NCBI GenBank assembly: GCA_023053685.1
Contig: JALIGW010000001.1
Coordinates: forward strand, 75,047,740-75,111,739
Source: Diadophis punctatus similis
Taxonomy: Eukaryota; Chordata; Lepidosauria; Squamata; Dipsadidae
Length of the DNA: 64,000 nt
Direction of reading: 5' to 3'
This document shows positions 50,056 through 63,005 of the stretch, in pieces (position 1 is the first letter of the stretch; each line of letters begins with the position of its first letter). The position numbers and the translations under genes were made by a program. The notes under the pieces were generated by a model that was given only the letters and a program-made list of their open reading frames with translations, was not told where the DNA came from and searched no databases.

Positions 50056-50311
50056 CAGGGGTGGGTTCTCACTTACCTCGCCGCCAGTTCGCTTCCTCCC
50101 GTGCTGTGCGGGCGCGCACGCATGCAGAGTGCCGAAAACCAAGCTTCTGCGCATGCGCAGAAGCAAAAAACAGCTTCTGCCCATGTGCAGAAGCCAAAAA
50201 CAAGATGGCGGCGCCCACGGACCAGCACTGACAGAACCGGCTCTGTGACATCATCACCGGTTTACTAACAGTTCTAAAGAACCAGTTAGAACCGGTAGGA
50301 ACCCACCTCTG
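50056..50311. mobile_element. hAT MITE, family 2
   Basis: Ends CAGGGGTGGGTTCTCACTTA and GGTAGGAACCCACCTCTG. The TSD AGTCTTAC is perfect (50048-50055, 50312-50319). The interior includes CTTCTGCGCATGCGCAGAAG. Confidence 0.92.
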
Positions 50312-50394
50312 AGTCTTACCCTGTCTGGCACCTGTCTGGTATGCTTGGGATTGCAGTTCCTTGAATTATTGGCTAGTGTGACCTTTGTCTAAGG

Positions 50395-50529
50395 CAGTGT
50401 TTCTCAACCTTGGCAGTTTGAAGATGTGTGGACTTCAACTCCCAGAATTCCCCAGCCAGCGTTGCTGGCTGGGGAATTCTGGGAGTTGAAGTCCACACAT
50501 CTTCAAACTGCCAAGGTTGAGAAACATTG
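50395..50529. mobile_element. palindromic MITE, copy 6
   Basis: CAGTGTTTCTCAACCTTGGC and its inverse GAGAAACATTG. The TSD GTCTAAGG is perfect (50387-50394, 50530-50537). Arms of about 65 bp around the centre CAGCGTTGCTG. Confidence 0.92.
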
Positions 50530-51578
50530 GTCTAAGGGCTCTGGGAACTGTAAGGAGAGGATTGTACAAGATCAGATCATGCCATGTAAGTCAAATAAAA
50601 AGGAAAGTAAATGCAAAAAAACTTTGCCACATGGTGGCAGTCAATATCTTTAACAGAATAGTAAACTCTAGGCAGATGTATCATTTAGAAGGTCATAAGG
50701 AATAGAACAGGAAAAAATAGAAAGTATTTATTGCATCTTCCTAATTTCTATTTTATTGATTTCTTTTTCATGTTAGACACCAGATTGCAAGTAGTCTAAA
50801 TAGAACATTAAATAATATTAAAAGTTGTGTTTGAGGTATAGTTGTAAGCTATAGATCTCAGTTGATTTAGAACCTTAAGCTATTCTGAAAATTGCACTAG
50901 TTAATGTAAGATACAGCCAGTTTAACAGACTAATTAGCCAATCTCTTTCAATTACATTCACAAAATTTCATGATTTTTAATTTCATATGCAGTGTAAATG
51001 GGATGTCATAGAATACAATTCTATGTATGCTTACTCATAAATCCCATTCTTTTCAATGGTACTTTATAGTCTTTAAAATGTTTCTCTAAAATTGCCATAA
51101 TTAAAACTTCACTTTTGCTGTTAATGGAGCTGCGCTGATTCTTCCACAATTTGAGTCCAATATATTAGCTAAGCTGACAATTCACATAATTTTACCAGAG
51201 CCAAATTTGAGTTGATTTCTATGTTAAATATCTTAATTTTCAAATAAACATTTGAAGAGTACTTGTGAATCAACACTAATTCTGTATATTGCTTAAGAAC
51301 TCCCGGTGATTTTTAACTATTAATTTTATTACATTTATTGGATTAATAATTGTATACTATTCTTTCATATTCTTTCTATATTCTTGTAGTTAGACAATTC
51401 AGCTATGCACAGAAACTCACATGTAATACGAAGGCAAGACTTGTTTGGTTTGGTTATTATTTCTTTGAATGGTTGAACTTACAGCAACCGAAAAACTATG
51501 GTGACATTTTGCCAGCCTATTTTGATTTTGAAAATATAGTTTGAAGCAATTCTAGATTGCTCTATGTTGGGTCTGAAC

Positions 51579-51856
51579 CAGGGGTGGGTTCCAACTTACC
51601 TCGCTGCCGGTTTGCTTCCTCCCGCGCCGTGTGGCCGTGCCTCGTGGCCGTGCACGTACGCATGCGCAGTGCAACCCCCCCCAAAAAATAAAAAAACCAT
51701 CAAAAACAAAAAAACCCCAAAGAAATTCAAAAAAATTAAAAAAAAAAGATGGCGGCGCCCACGGACCGGCACCGACTGATCCGGTTCGGTGATGTCATCG
51801 TGACATCACCAGCGGGTTGCTACCGGTTCGGGCAAACCGGGAGGAACCCACCCCTG
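51579..51856. mobile_element. hAT MITE, family 2 (left of a tandem pair)
   Basis: Ends CAGGGGTGGGTTCCAACTTA and GGAGGAACCCACCCCTG. TSD GTCTGAAC at 51571-51578 and 51857-51864. Confidence 0.94.
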
Positions 51857-51864
51857 GTCTGAAC

Positions 51865-52174
51865 CAGGGGTGAAATCCTCCCGGTTCGCTCTTACCTGTT
51901 GGTCGCCGCACAGCCGAAGAAGCTGGTGGCGTTCGCGGCGTGGGGCTTCCCCTGCCCGCTTCCCCCGCCCGCCTGGACGCTGGCATTTGCATTCTTTTTC
52001 CCTCGGCGCAAGCAGAACGCTTTGCGCATGCGCAGAGGGCAAAAGAACACAAATGCCGGTGTCCAGGCGGGCGGGGGAAGCGGGCGGGGGAAGCCCCACG
52101 CCGCGAACGCCACCAGCTTCTTCGGCTGTGCGGCGACCAACAGGTAAGAGTGAACCGGGAGGATTTCACCCCTG
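51865..52174. mobile_element. palindromic hAT-like MITE (right of a tandem pair)
   Basis: Ends CAGGGGTGAAATCCTCCCGG and its inverse. The 8-bp flanks GTCTGAAC at 51857-51864 and 52175-52182 are the same 8-mer as for the neighbouring element. The whole 310 bp is a near-perfect inverted repeat centred near 52020 (TTTGCGCATGCGC), so the two strands encode almost the same open frame. Confidence 0.93.
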
Positions 52175-52632
52175 GTCTGAACCCAAAGGTCTGTTTGATT
52201 TATGGGTCTGCTTCTATTTTACCTTGAAGCCTCTCATTAATCCCAAAGGCATAAGATAGAAGCAGTTTTAAAAAATATGTCCTACCTCAACAAAATGTTC
52301 TATCTTTGCCCTTCATGATTGCTTGGCTAAGCATCTATACAGCCTTTCAATATTGATCAAACTATGGAACTATTGTTTAAGTTGTTATCGAGTGTCACAG
52401 GTGTCATAAGCAGTGACTTGGTAGGAACAAGAGAGCTATTTGCATAATTCTAATGTCTTCAGTCAGTTGTTGGCACATTTGTAGGAGGAATTTCAGCCCA
52501 CTCATATTACCCTTCCGGAGTTAACCAATTGGAATCAGATTTTCCCTAAATCTGTGGGGAGCCCCCAGCTAATATCATCAGTCTCTGAAGCCTCTTGTTT
52601 TTTTCCATAGATTTGGGGTGTGTGTGTCTGGG

Positions 52633-52885
52633 TGGATAGCAATAGCAATAACACTTAGACTTATATACCGCTTCATAGTGCTTTACAGCCCTCTCTAAGC
52701 GGTTTACAGAGTTCAGCATATTGCCCCCAACAATCGGGGTCCTCATTTTACCGACCTCAGAAGGATGGAAGGCTGAGTCAACCTTGAGCCTGGTGAGATT
52801 TGAACAGCTGAACTGCAGCTAGCAGTCCGCTGAAGTAGCCTGCAGTGCTGCTGCACTCTAACCACTGCGCCACCTCGGCTCGGAT
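52633..52885 (-). mobile_element. tRNA-derived SINE
   Basis: A full minus-strand copy: tail AGCAATAGCAATAACACTTA at the left, head with GAGCCGAGGTGGCGCAGTGG (minus strand) at the right. The B-box-like region is GTTCAAATCTCACC. Confidence 0.88.
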
Positions 52886-53044
52886 GAATGGCAATCAAGA
52901 TGGCAGCTTTGATCTCATGGTTGCATCCTATCATCTTGACTTTTCTTTATCACCCCATCCCTGCAGACACTCCAAATTGTTATTAATCATATAATTTTGA
53001 ATTAATTCCACTCTTTTTATCTCTTTTTATCTTTATGTGTGCAG

Positions 53045-53180
53045 TGAAATCCATTTCAGCTCCTCTAGTACAACTACCTCAGAGATCCAAGAAGCATCTA
53101 CAGGAGATCATGGGCGAAGGGCACGGCAACAACAGTTCTTGCTGATGCTGGCACGGGGAGCTCTTTCTGAAACCCACCGG
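53045..53180 (+). CDS. PCNX2: PCNX2 coding exon 9
   Basis: Residues 727-772. The acceptor is TTTATGTGTGCAG. The exon encodes the SSSSTTTSE stretch, then QQQFLLMLARGALSETHR, matching human SSSSTTTSESQD...QQQLLLMVARRTQSETPR. The frame-consistent end is after CGG at 53180, with the non-consensus donor GTACCA; another GT (GTAACA, 53188) would break the frame. Intron 8, upstream, is 5.4 kb and very MITE-rich. Confidence 0.87.
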
Positions 53181-53471
53181 GTACCATGTAACATTTCAGT
53201 ACCTATACATTAAAAAATAAACCATTGTGAATATATTCCAGTCTAGCTATATAAACGTGCATCTTTCAAATGTGGTTGGTTTAAGCTTGTTATAGCACAC
53301 AGATGGAAGAATAGCTAATTTCCCACTAAGCATCAGCTATTATACCAAATTTTATGCTGACAAAAGGGGTTTTTCAATTTGATTTACTGGATTTTTTTTT
53401 AAAGGAGCAAAAGAGTTAAAAAAACAACTTTGTTCTGAGAAATGTTATTGTATGTATATATGTATGTGTAT

Positions 53472-53714
53472 TAGAGGTGGGTTCCTACCGGTTCTAACCG
53501 GTTCTTTAGAACCGTTAGTAAAGCGGCGATGATCTCATGGAGCCAGTTCTGTCGGTGCTGGTCTGTGGGCACCGCCATCTTGGATTTTGCTTCTGCGCAT
53601 GCACAGAAGCTATTTTTTGATTGCTGCGGGGGCGTGCGCACGGGTGAAGTGGGGGGACACGCCCAGCACGACCCTGAGCAAACCGGCAGCAAAATGATCC
53701 ACAACCCACCCCTG
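53472..53714. mobile_element. hAT MITE, family 2
   Basis: Ends TAGAGGTGGGTTCCTACC and AACCCACCCCTG. The TSD ATGTGTAT / ATATGTAT matches at 7/8. Near-identical in layout to 17251-17494. Confidence 0.83.
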
Positions 53715-53717
53715 ATA

Positions 53718-53721
<4 letters not shown>

Positions 53722-53752
<31 letters not shown>
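53722..53752. repeat. (GT)n microsatellite
   Basis: About 14 GT units beside the MITE's right end. Confidence 0.95.
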
Positions 53753-53754
<2 letters not shown>

Positions 53755-54246
53755 AGAGTATGAATCTCCTCTAAATAAATGCTGTCTCTACGTGATTGCC
53801 TGAACAAACCTGGCCTCCAGGTTTCTAGCCTAATGCCTCTTAACCACCACACCAAACTGGTTCTAAATAAAATAATAAAAGTACTTTTCCCAGTATTTCC
53901 AAATCTAATGCCATTTGTGTTGAAATTATAGGCAACACTTAAATGTCGCACAAAGAACAATCTTGGGGGACTTAGGTTGTTTAGTTCTGGTGCATTTCAA
54001 TTGATAATCTTATTAAGTAATACTACATCCTAGTATTTGCCATGTGCAAGAAATTAGGCAAGACTGAATATAATCAAGTTTACCAAAAAAAAGTTAACCT
54101 GTTAGAAAATATTGACTATGATCATTGTTTGATTATATCCACTGAAAAAGAAATAACTCTCAAATTGAATCAAAACCCTATTTTTATACAAAGCAGTGCT
54201 ATGAAAATGATACACAATTCTTTTATTTTTAATTTCATGTTGAAAG

Positions 54247-54389
54247 CATTTTAGCGAAGACCTTGAAGATTCCTCATGCTCATCAGCTCAAAGAAAAATT
54301 AATGCACAGTTTTACAAATTTATTGTATTTCCTGGCAAATGGATAAAAATCTGGTACGATCGACTCACCTTGCTGGCATTGCTGGACAG
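54247..54389 (+). CDS. PCNX2: PCNX2 coding exon 10
   Basis: Residues 773-819 plus two bases. It encodes HFSEDLEDSSCSSAQ, then QFYKFIVFPGKWIKIWYDRL and TLLALLDR, a strongly conserved pecanex block leading into the membrane core. The acceptor that keeps frame with exon 9 is GTTGAAAG at 54246; a second AG eight bases downstream (TTTTAG) would break the frame. The donor is GTAAGT. Confidence 0.9.
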
Positions 54390-54824
54390 GTAAGTTTCAC
54401 ACTGAGACATAACATTCACTGAAAGGTTGAACCTGTACTATTAATTCATAAACTGTTAGCATGTTTCTTGTGTTATTTTTATTTTTAAATCTCTTCTCTT
54501 AATGGACATTAATCAGTACGAATTTCAGATTTGTAAATGTGTGTGTTTGATACATATGCTTAGTATCAAAGTGAAAACTAATAGCTGTCCTCCTTCAAAT
54601 GATACATAAAGTGTGACAATAGCCTTCTCTTACATTTGGACCTGCCCTACTTGTAAGTAAAACCAAGGATGTATTTGAATCTTAAGGCAAATGGAAGACC
54701 TAAATGAGGGTCCTAAACTCCAGTAATCTTGACAGTGCAGTATACTTCTTTTCAGTCTCCTCCAATAGATGCTTTTCTCTTTAAAATCAAGCTCAAAGAA
54801 TAGGAAAGGAGAACAAAATGTCTG

Positions 54825-54971
54825 CTGTGTTTCTCAATCTCGGCAACTTGAAGATGGATGGACTTCAACTCCCAGAATTCCCTAGCCAGCATAATACAAA
54901 TCTAGAGCTGGCTGGGGAATTCTGGGAGTTGAAGTCCACCCATCTTCAAGTTGCCAGGCTGAGAAACACTG
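54825..54971. mobile_element. palindromic MITE, copy 7
   Basis: CTGTGTTTCTCAATCTCGGC at the left and GGCTGAGAAACACTG at the right; arms include CTTGAAGATGGATGGACTTC. The right flank GTCTAAGG equals the TSD of copy 6, but the left flank does not match it. Confidence 0.83.
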
Positions 54972-55511
54972 GTCTAAGGAAAGAAATTGACAGATCGGAT
55001 TAAACAAAAATATCTGTTTCTGTTTTATATTGTTAAAAGCTTGACGTAGTTAGAGCTCTAGTTATCCTTTATGTGATCTATAACCCAACCTTTAAAGAGT
55101 CTTCTTGCCTGAAAGAATTCACATTGATATGAAGGTGCAGGTTTGTGAATCCTAAATCATGGTCCATGCATTTCTATATTTTCTAAGCAACCACGGAAAT
55201 AGAAAGGCGGATCTGTTAAATTACATGTTGGATATCAGATGATGCATTTTAGTGGCTCTCTCATTTGCATTCTATCTGTAACCTTAGAAATGAATTCCTG
55301 ATAGTTCTTTAACATTAGGAGAGACATGAGAGTGGGGGTATTTTCGATGGCTGCATATAAATTAGGGTTTCTGACCCCTGAAGAGCAGTTTCCAACAAAT
55401 CCCATTTCTTGCTTTGCTGGTTATTAATCTGTTTTTAATCCAGGTGTCATTTATTTATTGAATTGATTTACAACCATTTGTATGCCACCAATTGTCAAGA
55501 GTCTAGACACT

Positions 55512-55519
55512 AGATAGAT

Positions 55520-55589
<70 letters not shown>
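55512..55589. repeat. (GATA)n microsatellite
   Basis: About 19 GATA units in PCNX2 intron 10. Confidence 0.97.
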
Positions 55590-55913
55590 TTTCAGAGAAT
55601 TTTAATTCTCTGTTGAAGAAAATAAATCAGAAGCTCTTACAGTCCAGTGCATTTAGCTGATTCAAATAACTTCTTTATAATCATATCAAAATATTTACAG
55701 AAACCATACATTCTTCTTTACAGCAAGTTGAAAGCATACCTCTTGCAGACATCATAGCACAATGAAGACTTTACACAGAGAGATACAGAGACAGACCGAG
55801 ACTGGAGAACATGTCCAGCTCCTAGCTTAATTCTTTGCAGATGCTCAGTAGCATTTTACTCACATTGGCTGACTGAGTTACCACATGACACTTCCAGCTC
55901 ATGTATATTCCAA

Positions 55914-56131
<218 letters not shown>

Positions 56132-56445
56132 TGGATGATAGAATTTTGGTTTTCATTGTTGACCCCTTTGTATTGCTAAATTGCACTTTTTAAATGTTTA
56201 AGTTTACTTACTGGTTTTGTAACAGAAAAATTGTCAGTAAACCCATTTATTAAGTAATCTGTTTCAGAGATACATTTTTTAATCTCTGCAAAGAAAATAA
56301 GCTAATTTTTTGCTTGTGTAAAGATATTTTTCTTACCAGTAAGACTGTACAGAGAATGCCATGCATACCAGGTAAAGTTGACCCTATGGGACCATGCCTT
56401 CAGAGGGACATCTTGAAAAAATGAAGTACATTTATGACAAATTGA

Positions 56446-57155
<710 letters not shown>

Positions 57156-57320
57156 AAAGAATTCTATTCTATTCTATTCTATTCTATTCTATTCTATTCT
57201 ATTCTATTCTATTCTATTCTATTCTATTCTATTCTATTCTATTCTATTTATTGCCTAAGCAGGGGGTTGGACTAGAAGATCTCCATGGTCCCTTCCAACT
57301 CTGTTATTCTATTCTATATT
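57156..57320. repeat. (ATTCT)n array joined to a CR1-like tail
   Basis: About 18 ATTCT units to 57247, then GCAGGGGGTTGGACTAGAAG...CCCTTCCAACTCTGTTATTC. Two different LINE 3' ends thus flank the array. Confidence 0.9.
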
Positions 57321-57520
57321 GTCTAAATGTATTGTTTTTATCATGTATTTTATTTTTTTGGTTTTACTGTCAACTACTTAGATATGTATTGGCACAGGAA
57401 GCTGTACATAGAGAGACAGAAAGACAGTCAGATAAATAGATGAGAAATCCATTATTTCTATTTGGGATTCTGTGATAACAAATCCAATAGCTAACACGAT
57501 GAATCTTGTTTTGTCTTCAG

Positions 57521-57553
57521 AGTGTTCAGCCTGACCCTGCCTCACCTATACAT
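57521..57553 (+). CDS. PCNX2: PCNX2 coding exon 12 (33-nt microexon)
   Basis: Eleven codons, SVQPDPASPIH, identical to the human PCNX2 peptide as I recall it. It is flanked by a strong acceptor (TTTTGTCTTCAG) and donor (GTAAGT). Its phase of 0 at both ends means skipping would remove 11 residues without a frameshift. Confidence 0.93.
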
Positions 57554-60500
57554 GTAAGTTTCAGTTACCAGATATATCATTTTATTGTTTGTGCTCCCTC
57601 TTGGTCAGTTGGTGTAGTGAATTGTTGAAAGTTCAAATAAATCCATCTTTCCGGGATGTTATTCACTTTTCCATCTTGGAACCTAACACTTTATTACTAA
57701 AAATTAATCTGCTCAAACACATTGCTCCCACAGAGTAAACAGCAGAGCTGTGCATAGCATTTTAATGAGTGCTCTCCTTGCACAGCCTTTTGGTGTGAGT
57801 GAAACAACGAGGCAGCCCGGTCTTTGGCATAGTGGCTTCAGTTACTTTCTTAGATCATTACCACATACATCACACATTACCACACACTCTTTTGCTGCCC
57901 ATTACGCAGGTTTCTAGAAATGTAAAAAGTCATTGTTGCACTGTTAATGTAGTGTGGTAAAAAAATAATTGTGTGATGTTAGTGGTCTTTAATTTAAATA
58001 TTTATTCTATAAGTTAGTTGATTTTTCTAATTTATACATATATATGGCTTATAAAATTATATAAATTATATGTAATATAATCTAAAATGTGTACCAATGT
58101 ATATATAAACTTTATATGTCATCACACACCAAAACAACTAGACACAAAGACAGGTTTTCCCCTCATGACTTCACTCTGCTAAACAACTAATTCCCACAAC
58201 AATGTCTTATGCCCTAGCCTAGGATATCAAACCATCCGGTAGGGCTGTATTACTATTATCCTTTTCATCTTTCTTTTTATCTATTCCTTTAGTATCTTAT
58301 GACTATCACTTTGTTGTTTGTATCTTATGATTTATGTTGATTGCTTTTATTTAGTATTTTATGACTATCACTGAGTGTTGTATCTTATGATTTATGATGA
58401 TTGTATTTTATGATTATGATCATGATGTATCATTTATTGCTTGTATGTACACTGAGAGCTTATGCACTGGAGACAAATTCCTTGTGTGTCCAATCACACT
58501 TGGCCAATAAAGAATTCTATTCTTTTCTATATACATGTATGTAATCATAAAACGATTACCAGCCTAATCATTTTTATATTTAATACAGAAATTGTTACAG
58601 GTCTGTAGGTTTAAATCTTACCTACATTTTAATTACTTTTCCCCATCTCATCTTTTAGACATTAATGATGTAATGATCTTTTAATTGGTCACGTTTCTTA
58701 TAGTGCCACAATCTCATGTCTCCCGAAATACAGAGATACTGGAATACATCTCTTTCTGAATCCTTAGTTTTATAGATATAATATTTTGTGATTATTAAAG
58801 TATAAATTTCTTTTATATTGAATCAGACTGCAGAGTGCTGGAGGATTTAATCTACATATGCTTGTCTATTAAATCATGTCTTTTCTCATCCTTTACCTAA
58901 AACATAATGCAGTATTGCTTTAATTAGCAATACTGCAAAATTTGAATCCACAGGAAGATACAAGTTTAGGCTTCAGTCGTATTGAGGTTGCATAGTCCCA
59001 ACAGTTATGATATAATTTATGCCATGGTATGAATGTTGCTGTTTTATTTTTGATGCAAAAATATTTGCATTGTTCTTCTGTTTCTGATTATATTGCTCTA
59101 TGATTTATTATTTACATCTTGCATTTCGGCTCACAGTATGTTCTTAGGCTAGTTTGCTTCAACAAAAGCACAGTACTTTTAAAATTGGATCAGTTCCATA
59201 ATGAACAGTGGCAGCCTATAAGCAGAAATAGATTTCAATTGAAGATATATTGAGAGCTATAATTTCCCAGGGCAGGAATATTGAAAATGTCAAAACCCAA
59301 TTACCATCTAGCTCACAGAACACAAGAATTATAAAGCAGAATTTCTGTTAAACTATGGAAAAGACAGGAAAAAAGTTTAAGCCTCAAAGGCTTTAGTATA
59401 TAGGCAGTACTCTTAATTGTTAGAAGGAAATAAATGATTTAAAATAATTCCAGTCCTGGGGTACAGTAAAGATCTCATGGTAGGCATGCCACGCCATGCC
59501 AAATTTCAGCCAAGTTTGAACCAGCTAAGGAGGGATCTTGGTTACCAAGATCAGCCTTCCCCAAATATTTTATAAAAGAAAATGAGTTTTGAAATCTGAA
59601 TGGATTGGACTATCATGCCCTATTTGAAAGGTTGCTCTCTAAAATTTAATTTGTACTTCACTCTACTTCTTCATTTCTAGACTAAAGTCTGTTTGGCAAA
59701 GGAATTTAATACTTTGTAGATAGTTAACATTAGTCTTGCCCTGGATTTGTGGGAAAAGGCTAAAAGCATCAGAATGGTTAGTGGTAGGTCAGTTTATATG
59801 TACATATGTACTCTATTTTATTTTACATTTTTATTAAAATAGGCATGACAGGTGTTTTACTGAATTCCATATTTCACATAATTTCATCAGAACGATCAGT
59901 GTGAAGGTTAAAGCTGTTATGTAAACATCTAACATTCTTTGAGGTTCACAGCTGCTGAGCATCATGCCAAAAATCCATTAAAATAGGACAGGAGAAAGAA
60001 GCCTAAATTTTAAACCCCTAGTGGGTTATAAAAGGTATTTAAATCTTCTCACTGGTAGCAGGCAATGAACTGTGGTGTATGATTTCATTCTTGTCAATAG
60101 TAAAAATTCTAATCTAGCCAAAACATATTTGTGAATCTTCTGTTGAGCTGAACTGGGGAACTAATTAAGCCATGCAGAGTTAACAGACCTATAATTCACA
60201 ACTGAATCCTGGTCAGGGGATGACAAGGGTAACCTGTCACTAATGCAAGGAAACACAATTGCAAGGAAATGATTTTCCTCATCTTTATGGCCTTAAACAT
60301 TAAAGTCTAGTTAGGGAGGTAATAGAAGAACTATATTTAATTTGTTTTGTTTGTGTTTATCATGTGAGAGCCATACAATTTTAAATACAGACAGATCTCC
60401 TGAATGTTGGAAAACAGAGCAGCTATTTCATAATACAAATAGATTTCATAGTGTCAGACATCAGAGGCTCCTGGAGAAAATTCACACCATAGTTTTTCCT

Positions 60501-61130
60501 TGTTGGTCTTTTGAACTTTCTGGTAATTAGGTCATTTCCACGACTTCCCTCAAGCAGCCAACATTTTCTGACATTGCTAGGCTATTTAAAAAGAACTGCT
60601 AAGAATAATGTCATAAGAATTTCCAGAGTTTGGGGAAGTGCAGATGCAGTGAGATTATTTTATTTTCTATCACTACATATGTGATTCTTAGCAGTTAAGA
60701 TCTTGCTCATCTAGCAGACCTTGGGCCATGGGGTTTTAGGAACCCACTAATAAATGATGATTATTTTAATGTTTATATTTCCTGGATGGTTGCTTGCTAT
60801 TTGATTCTTCTACTTCCGTACAGTGTGTCTTGAATCACTTGATTAAACAACCTTACAAATCCAATAAACAAGATTAAAACTTAACAGTGAATTCTGATCA
60901 GAGCGTAGGTTCAGTGCTCTACTGTAGCCTGCATTGTATAGATGGCTATCAAAATCTTGATGTAGAGGGCTTGTTTGGATTTTAAAATGAAATGCATTTC
61001 TAACATCTATTTTGTGGGATATGTGTTGTGTATGTAAGCACTGAAACTTCTTGAGTTTGTGCAGAGTTAGTTATGAATTTGAAATTTTATGTTGATATTA
61101 AATATTTTTTCTGTTAACTTGCTTTTCTAG
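57554..61130 (+). other. PCNX2 intron 12
   Basis: AT-rich. Apart from the LINE end at 58120-58525, I recognise no repeat or exon in 58530-61130. Confidence 0.7.
58120..58525 (+). mobile_element. LINE 3' end, copy 3
   Basis: CACACCAAAACAACTAGACA...CACACTTGGCCAATAAAGAA, ending ATTCTATTC with almost no array expansion, in contrast to the copies at 23815 and 56697. Confidence 0.78.
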
Positions 61131-61299
61131 GGCCACAACCAGGTGATAATATACAGCCGGCCTATATATTTTAGCATATTGTGTGGCCTTGTTCTATTAC
61201 TAGATGCAGGATCTAAAACCAGAAATTCCTTCATTTATACTCTTTATGACCTGAAGATCTCACCTGAATCATTTCAGGTGATCAGGGACCATGTAATAG
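61131..61299 (+). CDS. PCNX2: PCNX2 coding exon 13 (last exon in window)
   Basis: Residues 883-938 plus one base. It begins GHNQVIIYSRPIYF and continues with a membrane segment (SILCGLVLLLDAG) and the YDLK/RDHVI region, matching human GHNQIITYSRPVYF...RDYLI. The acceptor is CTTGCTTTTCTAG and the donor GTGAGT. The next exon (human FLYCFPAISLLGLFPQ) is not found before 64000, so the gene is truncated by the window edge. Confidence 0.94.
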
Positions 61300-62570
61300 G
61301 TGAGTTACTTGTGCAAAAATACAAAGAGTTCTCCAAATATTCTTATTTTGCTAAGTACCCGTTCCTGTCTTTCAACCTGTAAATACAGAAGGGGAAGTGG
61401 GGAGAAAATAGGATTTAAAAAAAAAAATCATAATAGGCTTACCAGCCCTCCAAACTAATGATTTCTTAGTGGATGATTATGATGTTTCTGGAGTAGCTAT
61501 CTGAACTCTGTTATTTAAGATAATTAACAGTCATTTCTGCATCACAAAATTTCCTGACACCAGTATCCAAGGATAAACCCACAAACTGCAGGGTATAAAA
61601 AGTAACCTTGTTGCCAGGCTATGAGGTGTGTTTGGCAAAACTTTTTACGTTTCTGCATCACTTTGGAAGGTAGATCTGAACACAGCACAAACCTCTTTAC
61701 TCCATATGCCAACTCTGTTGCAATTCTAGCTGCTTGTAATATTTTATCTCAATCAGATCAAGAGCAACAAGATTAAGAGATTGTGAGGTTCTCTGTCTAG
61801 AAGCTACGCAATAAACTGCCAGTCAATTAAGTTATTTGAAACGAAAGCATTGTGTAATAGCTGCTATTAAAGCTCCTTTATGCTTTAGAGAAATGAGTTG
61901 AAGCAGAAGCAGAACTTTTTTGTGGCTTGCCTGATCTTTGATACGGTTTATGATGATGATTATTTTTTGGCGACTCACCAATTCTTTATTTGCTGTTCTG
62001 TCTCAAGCAGTTAAAATTTCTTACCTGCTTCAAGGTTAGATTCCTGTCCTTTTCATTTCTTAATTCTCCATTTTATCAACTCTTTCCGCTTATTCTGAAA
62101 GACAATGATTTCTTGCTTGCAGCATGACAAGGATCCCAAAATAGCTAATACATCAAATAGTAAGATCGGATTGAATTTCTGGGGTAAGAATAGTGCTTGG
62201 TGTATCTGCCATGTGCGAACGGGAGTTTCAGCCACAGTCCCCACCTGGAAAGGACTGATGGAGGATCATTTTGCATTTGAGGCCGACTGGTGGGAAGAAA
62301 AAGCTGTCCAAGGAAAGGGGGAGGAAAAAGAGGATGCTCCCTCCATTATGAAGGATTGTTATTTTTTTTTTCAAAAGTACAAGAAACAGCCAGGAACATG
62401 GTTACATTTTCTGTGTACCAGCTGTCTTCAAGCACTTTCCATAATGTTTTGTTTTTGCAACTATCGGGAAGGAGAGAAATGGAGCTGCCCCTTCACACAT
62501 CTCTGCCATACCACACTTTTCATCCTAAAGTTCCTGGAGAAGATGTTGATTTGTCTGAAATGGTATAGGG

Positions 62571-62997
62571 CAGTGATGGTGAACCTATGGCACGGGTGCC
62601 ACAGGTGGCACGCGGAGCCATATCTGCTGGCACGCGAGCTGTTGCTCTAGCTCAGCTTCAGCGCGCATGTGCGTGCACGCTAGCTGATTTTTGGCTTGTG
62701 TGGAGGCTCTGGGAGGGCGATTTTGGCCTCCGGAGGGCCTCCGGGGTGGCAGGGGGAAGCGTTTTCGCCCTCCCCAAGCTCTAAGAAAGCCTCTGGAGCC
62801 TGGGGAGCCAAAAAATGGGCCTACTGGCCCCACTGGAAGTTGGGAAACGGGGAAGTGGGGGGGTCACGCACGCATGTGCAGGGGGGGGTGAGGCAAGTTG
62901 GGGGGCTTTGAATTATGGGTGTGGGCATGCACGTGTGTGCGATAACGTATGTACGCACTATTTCGGCACCCGAGGAAAAAAAGGTTCGCCATCACTG
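62571..62997 (+). mobile_element. hAT MITE, family 1, nested in a CR1-like LINE tail
   Basis: Ends CAGTGATGGTGAACC and GGTTCGCCATCACTG. The TSD GTATAGGG is perfect (62563-62570, 62998-63005). The flanks join to CTGAAATGGTATAGGGTTTC, the normal CR1 tail sequence seen (as GAAATGGTGTAGGGACTC) at 14634. Confidence 0.93.
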
Positions 62998-63005
62998 GTA
63001 TAGGG

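Noticed and set aside
51806..52259. Mirror-image 82-97-codon frames on both strands
   Set aside because: They arise because the element is a palindrome; no domain is recognised.
54254..54389. Exon 10 starting after TTTTAG at 54254
   Set aside because: It would break the frame with exon 9; the AG at 54245-54246 gives the conserved SETHR-HFSEDLE reading.
62105..62650. 181-codon plus-strand frame
   Set aside because: No similarity to the next pecanex exon or any domain I know, and it ends inside a MITE; treated as chance.
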